A DNA stretch of 64,000 bases from Candidatus Dormiibacterota bacterium (GTDB lineage Bacteria > Chloroflexota > Dormibacteria > CF-121). Position numbers and translations under genes: made by a program. The DNA is taken from the NCBI GenBank assembly GCA_035544955.1, contig DASZZN010000051.1:1-64000 (forward strand), written 5' to 3'. A model generated the notes under the pieces. The model saw only the letters and a list, made by a program, of their open reading frames with translations, ran no database searches and was not told the DNA's origin. Below, in pieces: positions 1 through 8,188 of the stretch; the stretch's first letter is position 1, and the number at the start of each line of letters is the position of its first letter.

Positions 1-181
1 CGCCGCTGACCGGAACGTTGGTCGCGCCGTCCGGCGGGCTCACGGAACGGATATGGGCGGCGGCCAGCGTCGACGCCAGGCTTTGCTGCTGGGCGCGCAG
101 GATCATGACGAATCCGCCGATCGCCAGCGCGAAGACCAGTACCATGCCGGCTCCGGACAGCTGTTTGGCCCAGTTCTTCAT
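1..181 (-). CDS. Membrane-anchored protein with Ig-like domain (3' part outside window)
   Basis: The visible 60 codons begin MKNWAKQL. A single hydrophobic segment (about residues 12-28, GMVLVFALAIGGFVMIL) follows, consistent with a signal anchor. The frame then runs into SPPDGATNVPVSG, which resembles the opening strand of bacterial Ig-like Big_5 domains ('PxdGAtnVPv'). The protein is therefore probably anchored in the membrane and exposes Ig-like domains outside the cell. Its C-terminus lies beyond base 1, so length and further domains are unknown. The ATG at 181 gives this uninterrupted frame; a second ATG at 185 is in another frame. No strong ribosome binding site is visible. Specific function is unknown. 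Confidence 0.6.
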   Translation of the reverse strand, partial: MKNWAKQLSGAGMVLVFALAIGGFVMILRAQQQSLASTLAAAHIRSVSPPDGATNVPVSG

Positions 182-331
182 CCATCCCGATCAACGGGGG
201 AGGGCTAAAAGGGTGTTGAAAAGCGCGGACGGCGCCTTCCTCCCGTCCCGGCGTCGAAGATGCTGCTTCATCGGGTAACCCTCGGCGCCGCGGGCACCGC
301 GGGATATGGCCGGCTTCGTTCGCATACCAGC

Positions 332-1063
332 TCAGAAAAGGTGCGTCAGGCGGTGCCTGAGGAGCTTGGTGCCGCCGGGGTCCTGGTAGGGCGGCAGCAA
401 CTCGCGCATGCGGGCTTCCGCCAGGGCGACCATCGACTCGACGGTCTGTCCGGCGCTCTCGATCGGGGATCCGATGATCATCCGGATGGTCTTGCGTAAC
501 CAGAGATCCTGCGTGCCGGAAAGCGCCACCGGCACGACGGGCACGTGGTTCTCGACCGCGAAGTGCGCGAAGCCCTTCTTGAATGGCATGATCTGGCCCT
601 CGGTCGGCCCGTAGTGGCCCTCGGGGTAGATGGCGACCACGCCACCCCGCTCCAGGCAGCGGTTGGCGTGCTCGAAGAGCACCAGATCCGGCCGGGCCTG
701 GCGATTGACCGGGATGTAGCCGCCGACGCTTTTGACCAGTGCCCACTGGACCTTGCGCGTCACGAGCATGGTGGTGTCGCCGAGGAAATGGATTCGGGGC
801 TCGGCGGGGAAGGTCGCGAGGATGGCAAACGAATCCAGCCAGTTGAGGTGGTTCGCGATCAGTACGTAGGGCCGGTCGGTCGGAATCCGTTCGCGGTACT
901 CGACCTTGATGCGAAACAGCACGTGCAGCAGCGGCACGGCCCAGAGTCGGATCGCACGATATGCGAGGGTGGCCTTCCGCTGCACCGGAAGAAGGTTGGC
1001 TGGCGGCTGGGCGGGTGGCTCCATTTCCTTAGTAACGCGGCTTACGCCCGCTACGGCACGCAC
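332..1063 (-). CDS. PlsC-like 1-acyl-glycerol-3-phosphate acyltransferase
   Basis: The 243-residue protein has the hallmark motifs of the PlsC/AGPAT family. NHLNWLD (about residues 92-98) is the NHx4D catalytic box, YPEGHYG is the EGTR-equivalent phosphate-binding motif, and VPVALSG is the fourth conserved block. Family members transfer an acyl group to lysophosphatidic acid or a related acceptor at the cytoplasmic membrane. Length is normal for the family. A proline-rich N-terminus (MEPPAQPP at residue 14) suggests translation might start at that inner ATG. The gene lies 2 bases downstream of the metallopeptidase gene on the same strand and is probably co-transcribed. Acceptor specificity cannot be told from sequence. 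Confidence 0.85.
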   Translation of the reverse strand: MRAVAGVSRVTKEMEPPAQPPANLLPVQRKATLAYRAIRLWAVPLLHVLFRIKVEYRERIPTDRPYVLIANHLNWLDSFAILATFPAEPRIHFLGDTTMLVTRKVQWALVKSVGGYIPVNRQARPDLVLFEHANRCLERGGVVAIYPEGHYGPTEGQIMPFKKGFAHFAVENHVPVVPVALSGTQDLWLRKTIRMIIGSPIESAGQTVESMVALAEARMRELLPPYQDPGGTKLLRHRLTHLF

Positions 1064-1065
1064 CC

Positions 1066-1914
1066 TCAGGGGGCCGCAGGGCCCCTCTTCTTCTTCGCCT
1101 CGAGGGCTTCCTTCTTCTTCACGACCTCGTCGTACTGGTCCTTGTAGCGCTTTTGATCGTCCTCGCCCAACGCTTGGTAATTCTTTATCGCTGCGTTGAT
1201 CAGGCTGAGCCGCGTGCCGCGATTCATATGGCCGGTACCCGCCACCTCTGCGGCCGTCCCCTCCCAGGCAAAGGCGAGGAACTCTCGCTCGGCGGACTTG
1301 CCATGGCCTCCCATTCCTTTCCGATGCTGCTCGACGTGCATGAGTTCGTGTCCTACCTGCAACACCCTCCGGGCGAAGCCCTCTTTGGTCGTGTGCTTCA
1401 GGAAATCGTCGCTGACCGCAATCGAGCCTTGTTCCGAGCCCTTCGGGGCCCTGGCTGCGGGGGTGGTGGTCAGCAGACCATCCTCATTCAATGGATAGGT
1501 CACGTCCTTGATCAGATCCTGACGGTCTGCGTAATAAGTCTTGAGGATGCTCCACACCACGTTCTTGGCTCGCTCGTCCTTGGAGGGCGTGTCGGCCTGG
1601 GCAGCGTCGACGATTGCTTTCGCTCTTGCATCGAGCGCCCCCGCGGCAGGGGCCGCGGCCGGAGCGACCCCCGCGTCTGGGTGCCGTTGTAGCGCAAGCG
1701 CCCCACTGGCGACCAGCTCGCCAACCGCCCTGTTTCCCGCCGCTCGTTGAAGTTCCAGCAGCCGACCGGCCGCGTTCGGCGACAGGACTAACGCTGGCCG
1801 AACCGCTCCGCGGCCAGCGGGACTGCGGATGGTTCGTTCATTGTCAACGCGCTTTCGGTCAGCTCCCGTCTTGCGCCTCGAGGATGCCGCGCACCATGCC
1901 TTCGCTAAGGTCAC
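1066..1914 (-). CDS. Putative zinc metallopeptidase with eCIS-type N-terminal motif
   Basis: The 282-residue protein has three parts. At residues 50-70 is the motif RLLELQRAAGNRAVGEL, which matches the 'LLxLQRxAGNxAVxxLL' segment common near the start of DUF4157-type proteins and cargos linked to extracellular contractile injection systems. An Ala/Pro-rich linker follows. The C-terminal domain contains HELMH (His189, Glu190, His193), a zinc-binding HExxH, with acidic residues in AEREFLAFAWE about 20 residues later that could provide the third ligand. The tail is Lys/Glu rich. No signal peptide is seen. The start at 1914 overlaps the end of the malate synthase gene by 56 bases; no better ATG/GTG/TTG exists before the conserved motif, so the start is uncertain. 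No injection-system structural gene is in the window. Target is unknown. Confidence 0.6.
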   Translation of the reverse strand: MTLAKAWCAASSRRKTGADRKRVDNERTIRSPAGRGAVRPALVLSPNAAGRLLELQRAAGNRAVGELVASGALALQRHPDAGVAPAAAPAAGALDARAKAIVDAAQADTPSKDERAKNVVWSILKTYYADRQDLIKDVTYPLNEDGLLTTTPAARAPKGSEQGSIAVSDDFLKHTTKEGFARRVLQVGHELMHVEQHRKGMGGHGKSAEREFLAFAWEGTAAEVAGTGHMNRGTRLSLINAAIKNYQALGEDDQKRYKDQYDEVVKKKEALEAKKKRGPAAP

Positions 1915-3427
1915 GAGCCTGCTTCATGGTTGCCGGCGACCCGGCTTCGGCTTTCGGCCATTGTGTATTGAGACGCCCAAGCTCCTCATCGAAGAGCCGC
2001 GACACCAGCTCGGGTGAATGCGTAACCGCACGACCGTCGACATCCGTGACCGTGACCTCGTGCCGGATGCGCTGGGCGATCATGTAACGATAGATGCGGT
2101 CGGTCGCCAGGTCTTCCATGTAGCCGTCGAGCAGGCTGGCGCCCTTCCCGTTCAGCACGCCGTTGCGGTAGCGAATGACAGTCCGCACGGCGGCACGGGT
2201 TCCTTCGAGCGTCCGTTTGCCAACGCCTTGCGGGCTGGGTCGCAGGTCCTTATGAATGTTGGCGTCCTTGCGTCGCGCCGCGATCTGGTTCGGGTAGGGG
2301 AACTGGTTGACCGCGATCTCGTTTTGATCGGGATGCCCCGTCCAGGCGCCGTCCATCAAGCTGTTCGCCTCGTTTTTCTTGTCCTGTTCCAGCACCTTCA
2401 GCGCGCGCGTGTTGAGCTCCGCGTCCTCACGGCTGGGATAGAGGGCGGTCATCCCTCCGATCGCCAGCATGCCTCGCTTGTGGCAGACCTCGGGCATCAC
2501 CTCGCGCACGGCCTGGAAGAACGCGACATCGTGGGGGATGGTGTTGCGGTCGGGGAGGACCCAGGTGGGGTCGTGCAGCGTGAAGTCGATCAGGCTAGCC
2601 ATGTAGTCCCATCGCCCCAGGTTCAGTCCCATCATGTGCTCGCGCAGGTTGTAGGCGAATTCCTCCATCTGGTAGGCGAGCGGGTGCGACTCGACCAGGG
2701 CCATGCATTTGATGTAGTCGGACGGCCAGCCGCGCGCGGTCGATATGGCCTGAAAGAGATCCCGCCACCAGAGCGCCTCGTCGGCCGACTCCGACTTGGC
2801 GATGTAGATCGAGAACGGATGCTTCAAGCGGCCAGGGTCGACCTGGTAGGCGACCATCGCCACGTCGAAGAGCGCCGCGGCCATGTGCTCGCCCTTGATT
2901 ACACCGGCCTGCTCGAGATGCAGCCCTCGCGGCCGCGTCAGGATGACGGTCTTGCTCTCGTTGATCGCGACCTCGCGCTCGCGTTTGCGATCGTGATACG
3001 TGAGTTCCCCCCGCAGGGCGGCGATGATGTTGCGCACGCCCTGGTTGATGTTCGGCCAAGCATTGGCGACGGAGTCTTCGAGATCGAGCATCACACCGGG
3101 CGCGCCGGAATTCAGCATCTTGACGACGAGCTCGGCGTCGTCCGCCGGGCCCGTCATCTGGTTGCGCTGATCCTGGCACCAACCCGGCAGCGAGACCTTC
3201 CAGCTGCCGGTCGTCGCCTCCGACGCCGGGAGATAGTTGGGCAACTGGCCCTGGTGCGCGGCGTCGAGGATCCTGCGTCGCCTGGCCGCAAGCTCCCGCT
3301 GGCGGGGCGTGAACGCCCGATGCAGGGGGAGCACGAAGTCGTAGAAACCGCGGGGCAGGTCGCGGGTCGCGTCCAGTTCCGGGGGGGCCTGGTTGACCGG
3401 TGGATCTGCCGAGATCACCGTCTTCAT
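1859..3427 (-). CDS. aceB: Malate synthase A
   Basis: The 522-residue protein matches malate synthase A in length and sequence throughout. Conserved blocks include VMLDLEDSVAN (metal and glyoxylate site), LTRPRGLHLEQ, GLNLGRWDYMAS and the C-terminal SLLDGYMEDLATDRIYR region. It condenses glyoxylate with acetyl-CoA to malate, completing the glyoxylate shunt. Isocitrate lyase is not in this window, although aconitase is at 41.5-44.2 kb. The ATG at 3427 is followed directly by a good protein start; a TAGAGT hexamer lies 12 bases upstream, so the mRNA may have almost no leader. The peptidase gene downstream overlaps its 3' end. Confidence 0.95.
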   Translation of the reverse strand: MKTVISADPPVNQAPPELDATRDLPRGFYDFVLPLHRAFTPRQRELAARRRRILDAAHQGQLPNYLPASEATTGSWKVSLPGWCQDQRNQMTGPADDAELVVKMLNSGAPGVMLDLEDSVANAWPNINQGVRNIIAALRGELTYHDRKREREVAINESKTVILTRPRGLHLEQAGVIKGEHMAAALFDVAMVAYQVDPGRLKHPFSIYIAKSESADEALWWRDLFQAISTARGWPSDYIKCMALVESHPLAYQMEEFAYNLREHMMGLNLGRWDYMASLIDFTLHDPTWVLPDRNTIPHDVAFFQAVREVMPEVCHKRGMLAIGGMTALYPSREDAELNTRALKVLEQDKKNEANSLMDGAWTGHPDQNEIAVNQFPYPNQIAARRKDANIHKDLRPSPQGVGKRTLEGTRAAVRTVIRYRNGVLNGKGASLLDGYMEDLATDRIYRYMIAQRIRHEVTVTDVDGRAVTHSPELVSRLFDEELGRLNTQWPKAEAGSPATMKQARDLSEGMVRGILEAQDGS

Positions 3428-3439
3428 GTGCTAGTTCAG

Positions 3440-3445
3440 ACTCTA
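3440..3445 (-). promoter_or_regulatory. Putative -10 element of aceB
   Basis: TAGAGT on the minus strand, 12 bases before the aceB ATG, fits the TANNNT pattern seen before several genes here. No clear -35 box was found. Confidence 0.3.
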
Positions 3446-3461
3446 GCAGCGGGGAGGGAGC

Positions 3462-3788
3462 CTAGCTGGCTTTGCGGGTGCTGGTGCCGCGGCGCTCGTG
3501 CTCTCGGCGTTCGCCACGCAAGGTGACCTGGACGGCCGAGCTCCGATAGATGTACCCACGGGTGATCGCCTGCTTGACCTGGCGCCAATAGGCTTCCCGC
3601 AGCCAGCGCCGTTCGACCACCAGTTCGACGCCCGTGAGGGTGAGGTGATCGGCGGTCAGGGTCGCGACGGCATCCGGCCGCTGGGCCTCGCGGACGGCCT
3701 GGAGGTCGAGACCTGGCATCAGCCAGTCGGCCGGGATATCGAGTGCGGCATCCGAGGTGTCGCCGTGCAGCTCCGGCTGGTTCGCCAC
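3462..3788 (-). CDS. Small hypothetical protein
   Basis: The frame from GTG 3788 encodes 108 residues. Residues 1-55 are acidic to neutral (starting VANQPELHG, then ADWLMPGLDL). The rest is rich in Arg, Lys and Tyr (RWLREAYWRQVKQAITRGYIYR) and ends in a very basic tail GERREHERRGTSTRKAS. No signal peptide, membrane span or recognised motif is seen. The frame is open further upstream into the histidine kinase gene, but that part is a shadow. GTG 3788 was chosen because a GAGG stretch lies about 11 bases before it; another GTG seven codons upstream is possible. The gene sits 50 bases after the kinase on the same strand. A nucleic-acid binding role would be a guess. Confidence 0.5.
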   Translation of the reverse strand: MANQPELHGDTSDAALDIPADWLMPGLDLQAVREAQRPDAVATLTADHLTLTGVELVVERRWLREAYWRQVKQAITRGYIYRSSAVQVTLRGERREHERRGTSTRKAS

Positions 3789-3837
3789 ATTAGAAGGAAC
3801 CTCAAACACCCGGCAGTCTTGCGGTCCTGAGGGGGTT

Positions 3838-5949
3838 TTAGGCCGGTTCGGCGCCTTCCACGGCGACCGGAAGCTCGATCTCAAAGGACGAGCCCTCGCC
3901 GGGCTGGCTGGCGACCTCCACCCGGCCGCCATGGCCCTCGATGACCTGCCGCACCAGGTAAAGGCCGATCCCGGTTCCCACGACATTGTTGAGCTCCGGG
4001 TCGTTGACCCGGTAGAACTTCTCGAACAGCCGGGAGCGCGCGGCGGCGGGGATACCGATGCCGTGATCCTTCACCACCAGCCGGACGTGCCCGTCCTGCC
4101 GGTCGCCAGTGACCTCGATCTCCGGCGGTCCCGCACTGAACTTCACGGCATTCTGCAGCAGGTTGTCGACGGCCGTGGCGAGCCGCTCGGGATCCCCGAC
4201 CACCGTCAGTGGCGACGGCGCCAGGTCGAGGTGGACGCGACCTTGCTTGAGCGCCACCTGGGGACGGACGCGATCCACGGCGTCCGTGACCACGGTCCGC
4301 AGGTCGAGCTCCGTCATTTGCTGGGCCGCCGCCCCGTCCTCCAGCCGGGCCAGCAGCAGCATCCGCTCGACCTGGCCGCGCATCTCGCTCGATTTATCCA
4401 TCAGCGTCCGGATCGCGTGCTGCGCCGCCGGCGGCATCTCGCCCAGCGATCCCTCCTCGAGCATCGAGGCATAGCCGCGGATCACGGTCAGCGGGGTGCG
4501 GAGCTCGTGCGACGCGATTTGCATGAACTCACGCCGGGCGCGTTCCAGTTCGACGAGAGCATCGGCGCGTCCGCGTTCGCGCTCTAGGGCCTGCCGGGTA
4601 TCGAGCGCGATGGCGGCCTGCGAGGCAACGAGCTGCAGCCGGCGGAGCTGGTCAGGCCGCAGCCACCGTGGCCGCCGCCAGTACAAACCGACGAAGCCGA
4701 CGAATCGCTGCCCGGCGCGCATCGGCAGGAAGATGCTGGCCTTGACCCCGGGCGCCAGGGTGCCCCGTCGAGCCCAGTCGGGAAGCTTCGTGTCGCTCTC
4801 GGGATCGGTCACGTAGGCGGTCACCCGCGGGTCCGCCAGCCAGGCCACCTGCTCCGCGGTCAGCGGCCCGCCGGCCGATGCCGCCTTGTCGGGCCACTGC
4901 CGGCCGCCGGTCGCCGCGACGTGGTAACGCCTGTCGGCTTGCAGCACCCGAAGCGTCGCGTAGTCCGCCTGGCTCAGGTCGACGAACCCCTGCAGGATAC
5001 GACTGTCGACCTCGCAGTCGGGCGGCCCAGCGTCGCTCGGCTGGAACCCCTCGATCATTGCCAGGGCTTTGATCGTCTGCTCCGCTTCGGCGTACTGTTC
5101 GGCATGGGCGAGCGCGAGAGCGGTCTGCGCCGCGATCGATTCCATCAGGCGAAGGTCGTCATCGCTGAGGGATCGCGCCCCTTGCCGGGCCAGCGAGAGT
5201 ACGCCAAACAGCCGGTTGCCGGTCACCATCGGAACGCTGATGATGCTCTCCGGGATGCGCGTGGTCCCGGCCGGATAGACCATCCGCGAATCCACGCTGG
5301 CATCCGGGACGAGGAACGACCGCCGGGATTGGGCGGCGATCCCCGTAATCCCCTCGCCGAGCGAAAGCTTCACGGTATGCCAGTCGGGCCGCTCGTAGGA
5401 CTCGGCCCGAGCCACCGATTTGACCAGCACGAGGCGTTCGGACGACTCGTCCCAGCGGTAGAGGCGGAAGTGCTGGTAATCGATGACGCGGAGCGTGGCC
5501 TCGGCCACCGTGTTGAGGACCTCCTCGGCGTCGAGGCTCTGGATGATCCGCGGTGAGACGTCCTGCAGGAGGTCCTTGCGTCGCCGCAGCAGCGACTCCC
5601 GGCGGCGGCTGACGTGGACGAACTGGATGACCGCGGCGGCGGCCAGGATGCCCGTCACCAGGCGGACGACGTCGCTCAGGCTGCGGACGCCAAATTCTCC
5701 CGACGGCGGGAGGAAGAAGTAGTCAGCGACGACGGCGACGGTCGCGGTCGCCGCAATCGCCGGGCCGCGACCCAGGCGCCACGCGATGGCACCCACCAGC
5801 AGAACAAGAATCAGGAGAAAGGTCTCGATTCGCGGGAGGCCCAGCACCCAGGCCAGGCCCGCGAGCCCGAGCGACACAACGCCAACAGCACCGATGGCCG
5901 CGGCGTAAGGCAGCGTTCGCTGGATCATGTCTCCCCATCGTACGGACAT
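3838..5949 (-). CDS. Membrane sensor histidine kinase, DUF4118-GAF-GAF-HisKA-HATPase
   Basis: The 703-residue protein starts with three or four membrane spans (residues 15-110) of the DUF4118 type found in KdpD. Two GAF-like domains follow (about 130-290 and 315-455). The dimerization/phosphoacceptor box ASHELRTPLTVI has the phospho-accepting His at about 481. The ATPase domain shows NLLQNAVKF (N box), VKDHGIGIP (G1) and GTGIGLYLVRQVIEGHGG (G2). It should autophosphorylate in response to a membrane or GAF-sensed signal. No response regulator is adjacent: the next gene downstream is a 108-residue protein without receiver motifs, so this is an orphan kinase. A second ATG at residue 8 is an alternative start. 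Confidence 0.9.
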   Translation of the reverse strand: MSVRWGDMIQRTLPYAAAIGAVGVVSLGLAGLAWVLGLPRIETFLLILVLLVGAIAWRLGRGPAIAATATVAVVADYFFLPPSGEFGVRSLSDVVRLVTGILAAAAVIQFVHVSRRRESLLRRRKDLLQDVSPRIIQSLDAEEVLNTVAEATLRVIDYQHFRLYRWDESSERLVLVKSVARAESYERPDWHTVKLSLGEGITGIAAQSRRSFLVPDASVDSRMVYPAGTTRIPESIISVPMVTGNRLFGVLSLARQGARSLSDDDLRLMESIAAQTALALAHAEQYAEAEQTIKALAMIEGFQPSDAGPPDCEVDSRILQGFVDLSQADYATLRVLQADRRYHVAATGGRQWPDKAASAGGPLTAEQVAWLADPRVTAYVTDPESDTKLPDWARRGTLAPGVKASIFLPMRAGQRFVGFVGLYWRRPRWLRPDQLRRLQLVASQAAIALDTRQALERERGRADALVELERARREFMQIASHELRTPLTVIRGYASMLEEGSLGEMPPAAQHAIRTLMDKSSEMRGQVERMLLLARLEDGAAAQQMTELDLRTVVTDAVDRVRPQVALKQGRVHLDLAPSPLTVVGDPERLATAVDNLLQNAVKFSAGPPEIEVTGDRQDGHVRLVVKDHGIGIPAAARSRLFEKFYRVNDPELNNVVGTGIGLYLVRQVIEGHGGRVEVASQPGEGSSFEIELPVAVEGAEPA

Positions 5950-6056
5950 GACGAAATCACAATACGCGGCCCGCCAAGCACCAGCTTGACCGACCAGGGT
6001 GCGCCCCGCAGGCTGGTTCCCTTCGTGTCACAAAACCCATCTAGGGAGGTATCAGC

Positions 6057-6137
6057 ATGAGGATAGCATGCGTTCCCAGCGTTGACTACGAAGACTCGGA
6101 GTTCAAGGAGCCCGAGGACGCGTTCCGCTTGGGTTAA
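6057..6137 (+). pseudogene. Truncated PfpI/DJ-1-like gene remnant, or 26-residue peptide
   Basis: An ATG with a strong Shine-Dalgarno sequence (AGGGAGG, 7 bases upstream) opens a 26-codon frame beginning MRIACVPSVDYEDSEFKEP and stopping at TAA 6135. The peptide resembles the first beta strand and helix of PfpI/YhbO-type DJ-1 family proteins ('...DgfEDsEfkxPxdxfrxaG'). None of the later family motifs appear downstream in any frame before the AzlC gene starts at 6143. This is best read as the 5' stump of a lost gene whose translation signal survives, possibly now serving as a leader peptide for azlC (5-base gap). Confidence 0.5.
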
Positions 6138-6142
6138 CGGAG

Positions 6143-6847
6143 ATGCTGGTGCCGGTGCGACGGCATCTTTCTTATTTAATGGCGAGAATGCGAGCCGGCC
6201 GGTCGACGAGAGAAATCCTCCAAGCCGCCGTTCCCATCGCCCTCGCCGTGTTCGTCTTTGGCGCCTCATTCGGTGTGCTCGCGGTGGCGGCGCACCTGCC
6301 CGCATGGTCCGTGGTGCTGATGTCGGCGTTGGTCTTTGCCGGGTCGGCCCAGTTCGCGGCCCTCGGTGTGATTGTCGCCGGTGGCGGTGTCCTGGCGGCG
6401 ATCTTCGCCGGCGCTCTCCTCAACCTCCGTTTCATCGCCACCGGCATCGCGGTGGCGCGCTCGCTGCCTGGCGGTCGACTCGTACGGTCGTTGCTGGCGC
6501 AGCTGTCGATCGATGAGAGCTATGCGATGTCGGTTCGCGCCGGCGCGCCCGGCCGGCCCGACGGCCGGACGTTGCTGGTGACGGGCGCTTGCCTCTACGC
6601 CGTCTGGGTCGTCGGAACGCTGATAGGCGTGCTCTTCGGCCCGGTTCTGGGTGACCCCAAGCGGTTCGGGCTCGATGCGGCGTTCCCAGCCGCCTTCGTC
6701 GCGTTGCTCTGGCCGTTGCTCTCGGGGCGGCACGCCGTGCGCTGCGCGATCGCTGGGGCCGTCGTCGCTCTGGTCCTTGCGCCCTTCACTCCGCCGGGGG
6801 TACCCCTGGCGGGCGCCGCCGTGGTTGGGTTATGGCTGGCCCGCTAG
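6143..6847 (+). CDS. azlC: AzlC-family branched-chain amino acid exporter, large subunit
   Basis: The 234-residue, strongly hydrophobic protein shows AzlC family features. The first span contains AVPIALAVFVFGASFGVLA, then FAGSAQFAALGV, GALLNLRFIATGIAVA, and a conserved LSIDESYAM segment. With AzlD it forms an exporter of branched-chain or other hydrophobic amino acids in the cytoplasmic membrane. It overlaps azlD by 16 bases, so the two subunits are translationally coupled. Starts at 6179 or 6188 (MARMRAG, MRAG) are also possible because the first 12 residues are not typical of the family. No Lrp/AsnC regulator is adjacent. Confidence 0.85.
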   Translation: MLVPVRRHLSYLMARMRAGRSTREILQAAVPIALAVFVFGASFGVLAVAAHLPAWSVVLMSALVFAGSAQFAALGVIVAGGGVLAAIFAGALLNLRFIATGIAVARSLPGGRLVRSLLAQLSIDESYAMSVRAGAPGRPDGRTLLVTGACLYAVWVVGTLIGVLFGPVLGDPKRFGLDAAFPAAFVALLWPLLSGRHAVRCAIAGAVVALVLAPFTPPGVPLAGAAVVGLWLAR

Positions 6848-7146
6848 CGCTGGCGCTGGTGCTGGGGCTCGCCAGCCTTTCGTTCCTCATGCGGGCAACG
6901 GGACCGTTTCTGCCGAACTTGCCATCCGCGGTGACGGAGCGGACGGCTGGGCTGGCGCCCGCACTGCTCGCGGCGCTCGTCGCGATCCAGCTCACCGGCC
7001 CAAACGGACTGGTGCACCTGGATGTCAAGGTGCCGGCGGTCTTGCTGGCCGCCGTGCTGGCCGCGCTGCGAGCCCCCTTTATCGTCTGCGTCATCGCCGG
7101 CGCTCTGGTCGCCGCGCTGCTACGGGCGCTCTTCCACCTCAACTGA
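6832..7146 (+). CDS. azlD: AzlD-family branched-chain amino acid exporter, small subunit
   Basis: The 104-residue protein has three to four membrane segments. The N-terminus LASLSFLMRATGPFLPNLP matches the 'R..p......lp' start of AzlD, and the APALLAALVAIQL segment is also typical. It is the small partner of AzlC in hydrophobic amino acid export. The start codon lies inside the last codons of azlC, a common arrangement for this pair. Length is normal (about 100-110 residues). Confidence 0.85.
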   Translation: MAGPLALALVLGLASLSFLMRATGPFLPNLPSAVTERTAGLAPALLAALVAIQLTGPNGLVHLDVKVPAVLLAAVLAALRAPFIVCVIAGALVAALLRALFHLN

Positions 7147-7225
7147 ATCCTTGTCAACGCGGCCGCTTCTGGCCAAGATGACAGGTAGGGAAATGAAGAA
7201 GGGCTAAAGCCCTGGAGGTACTGTA

Positions 7226-7687
7226 ATGAAACCCTGGGTGCGGTATGCGCTGACCTTTGGCGCCGTGTCGGCGGTGATCACGCTGCTCTTCAACTGGCTC
7301 GGCAACGTGACCGGTGGCGGCGACGCCTGTCACCGCAGTTCGCCACTGGGCTTGCTCGCGTTTCTTGTCTTCCTGGCCCTCATGGGCGCAGCCGGTTTCA
7401 TGACGACCCGATCCGGCGCGACGATCGGCATGGCCACCATGTCCGGGCTGATTGGCGGGCTGATTTCCGCCATTGGCACGGTCATCGCGCTCGTCATCAT
7501 CTTCTCCTCGTTCAATGCCGCTGGGTGCGTGGTGAACAACAACACCGGGGTCAGCTCGCAGACGATCGTGACAGCGGGCGGGATCGTGGCGGGGATCTTC
7601 CTCAGTGTCATCGGGCTTGGCGTGGGAGCCGGGGCGGGCGCGATCGGCGGGTTGATCGGCCGGCGCCCGGCAGCAACCACGGTCTAA
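7226..7687 (+). CDS. Four-span membrane protein of unknown function
   Basis: The 153-residue protein has four hydrophobic segments (about residues 8-24, 42-60, 65-92 and 110-145). Two Cys-containing loops (GGGDACHRSS and NAAGCVVNNN) could form an extracytoplasmic disulfide. The last span is Gly rich (GLGVGAGAGAIGGLIGRR) and is followed by a short basic tail. GGAGG 7 bases before ATG 7226 is a good ribosome binding site. No family could be named; DUF4199-like membrane proteins have a similar layout, but this is not established. The gene ends 16 bases before a palindromic repeat and is convergent with the next gene. Confidence 0.65.
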   Translation: MKPWVRYALTFGAVSAVITLLFNWLGNVTGGGDACHRSSPLGLLAFLVFLALMGAAGFMTTRSGATIGMATMSGLIGGLISAIGTVIALVIIFSSFNAAGCVVNNNTGVSSQTIVTAGGIVAGIFLSVIGLGVGAGAGAIGGLIGRRPAATTV

Positions 7688-7703
7688 CCCTCGGCGTGGT
7701 AGT

Positions 7704-7736
7704 CCCTCCCCCGCAAGCGGGAGGGTAGGGTGGGGG
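7704..7736. repeat. REP-like palindromic repeat, intergenic copy
   Basis: CCCTCCCCCGC-AA-GCGGGAGGG forms a stem, followed by TAGGGTGGGGG. Nearly the same sequence lies at 45928-45962, and diverged copies lie inside the 2-oxoglutarate dehydrogenase gene. It sits between two convergent genes, where it could also help end transcription. Confidence 0.75.
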
Positions 7737-7746
7737 CTAGCGCGCC

Positions 7747-8082
7747 CTAATGCTTCTTGGCCTCGACGGCGCGCTGAAGCTGTGCCTTGGACATCCGGGA
7801 GCGACCCTTGATGCCTCGCTCCCGGGCCTCGTTTCGCAGCTGCGCGTAGGTCCGACCTTTCGAGCCGGTGTGCGACCGGAGCCCACCGCGGCGCTCGGAT
7901 GAGATGTCGTCGAGCGACGTGCGGCTGGCTTGCGTGGCTTCTCCGGCCCGAGCGCGGTCCTTGTTCACGGTCCGGGCGGCGATCTCTTCCGCCTTGTCGT
8001 CCCTCGTGCCCCGATCCTTGAGGCTGTCCTTGATGTGCTCGTACTGGCGCTCACGCTTGGGGCTCCATGCGTTCTGCGGCAT
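7747..8082 (-). CDS. Rho_N-like 'plasmid stabilization' family protein
   Basis: The 111-residue, highly charged cytoplasmic protein begins MPQNAWSPKRERQYEHIK and contains EEIAARTVNKDRARAGE and SSERRGGLRSHTG. It ends in an SAP/Rho_N-like helix-extended-helix (TYAQLRNEARERGIKGRSRMSKAQLQRAVE). Proteins of this type are widespread in soil bacteria, often labelled plasmid stabilization protein, and their C-terminal module probably binds nucleic acid. The role is not established. I chose ATG 8082 because AGGAGG lies 8 bases upstream; the GTG at 8091 overlaps that site and would leave no spacing. Convergent with the preceding membrane protein gene. Confidence 0.75.
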   Translation of the reverse strand: MPQNAWSPKRERQYEHIKDSLKDRGTRDDKAEEIAARTVNKDRARAGEATQASRTSLDDISSERRGGLRSHTGSKGRTYAQLRNEARERGIKGRSRMSKAQLQRAVEAKKH

Positions 8083-8188
8083 GCCGTCCACCTCCTGGTA
8101 AGTCCTTCTTCTTATCTATCAAGGACTGAGTGGCACACGCAACTTCCTTGACACACCGATCGATCTCGCCCATCATGAGGCCGACTTC

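Noticed and set aside
3838-5949. A complete two-component system
   Set aside because: No receiver-domain protein is encoded on either side of the kinase.
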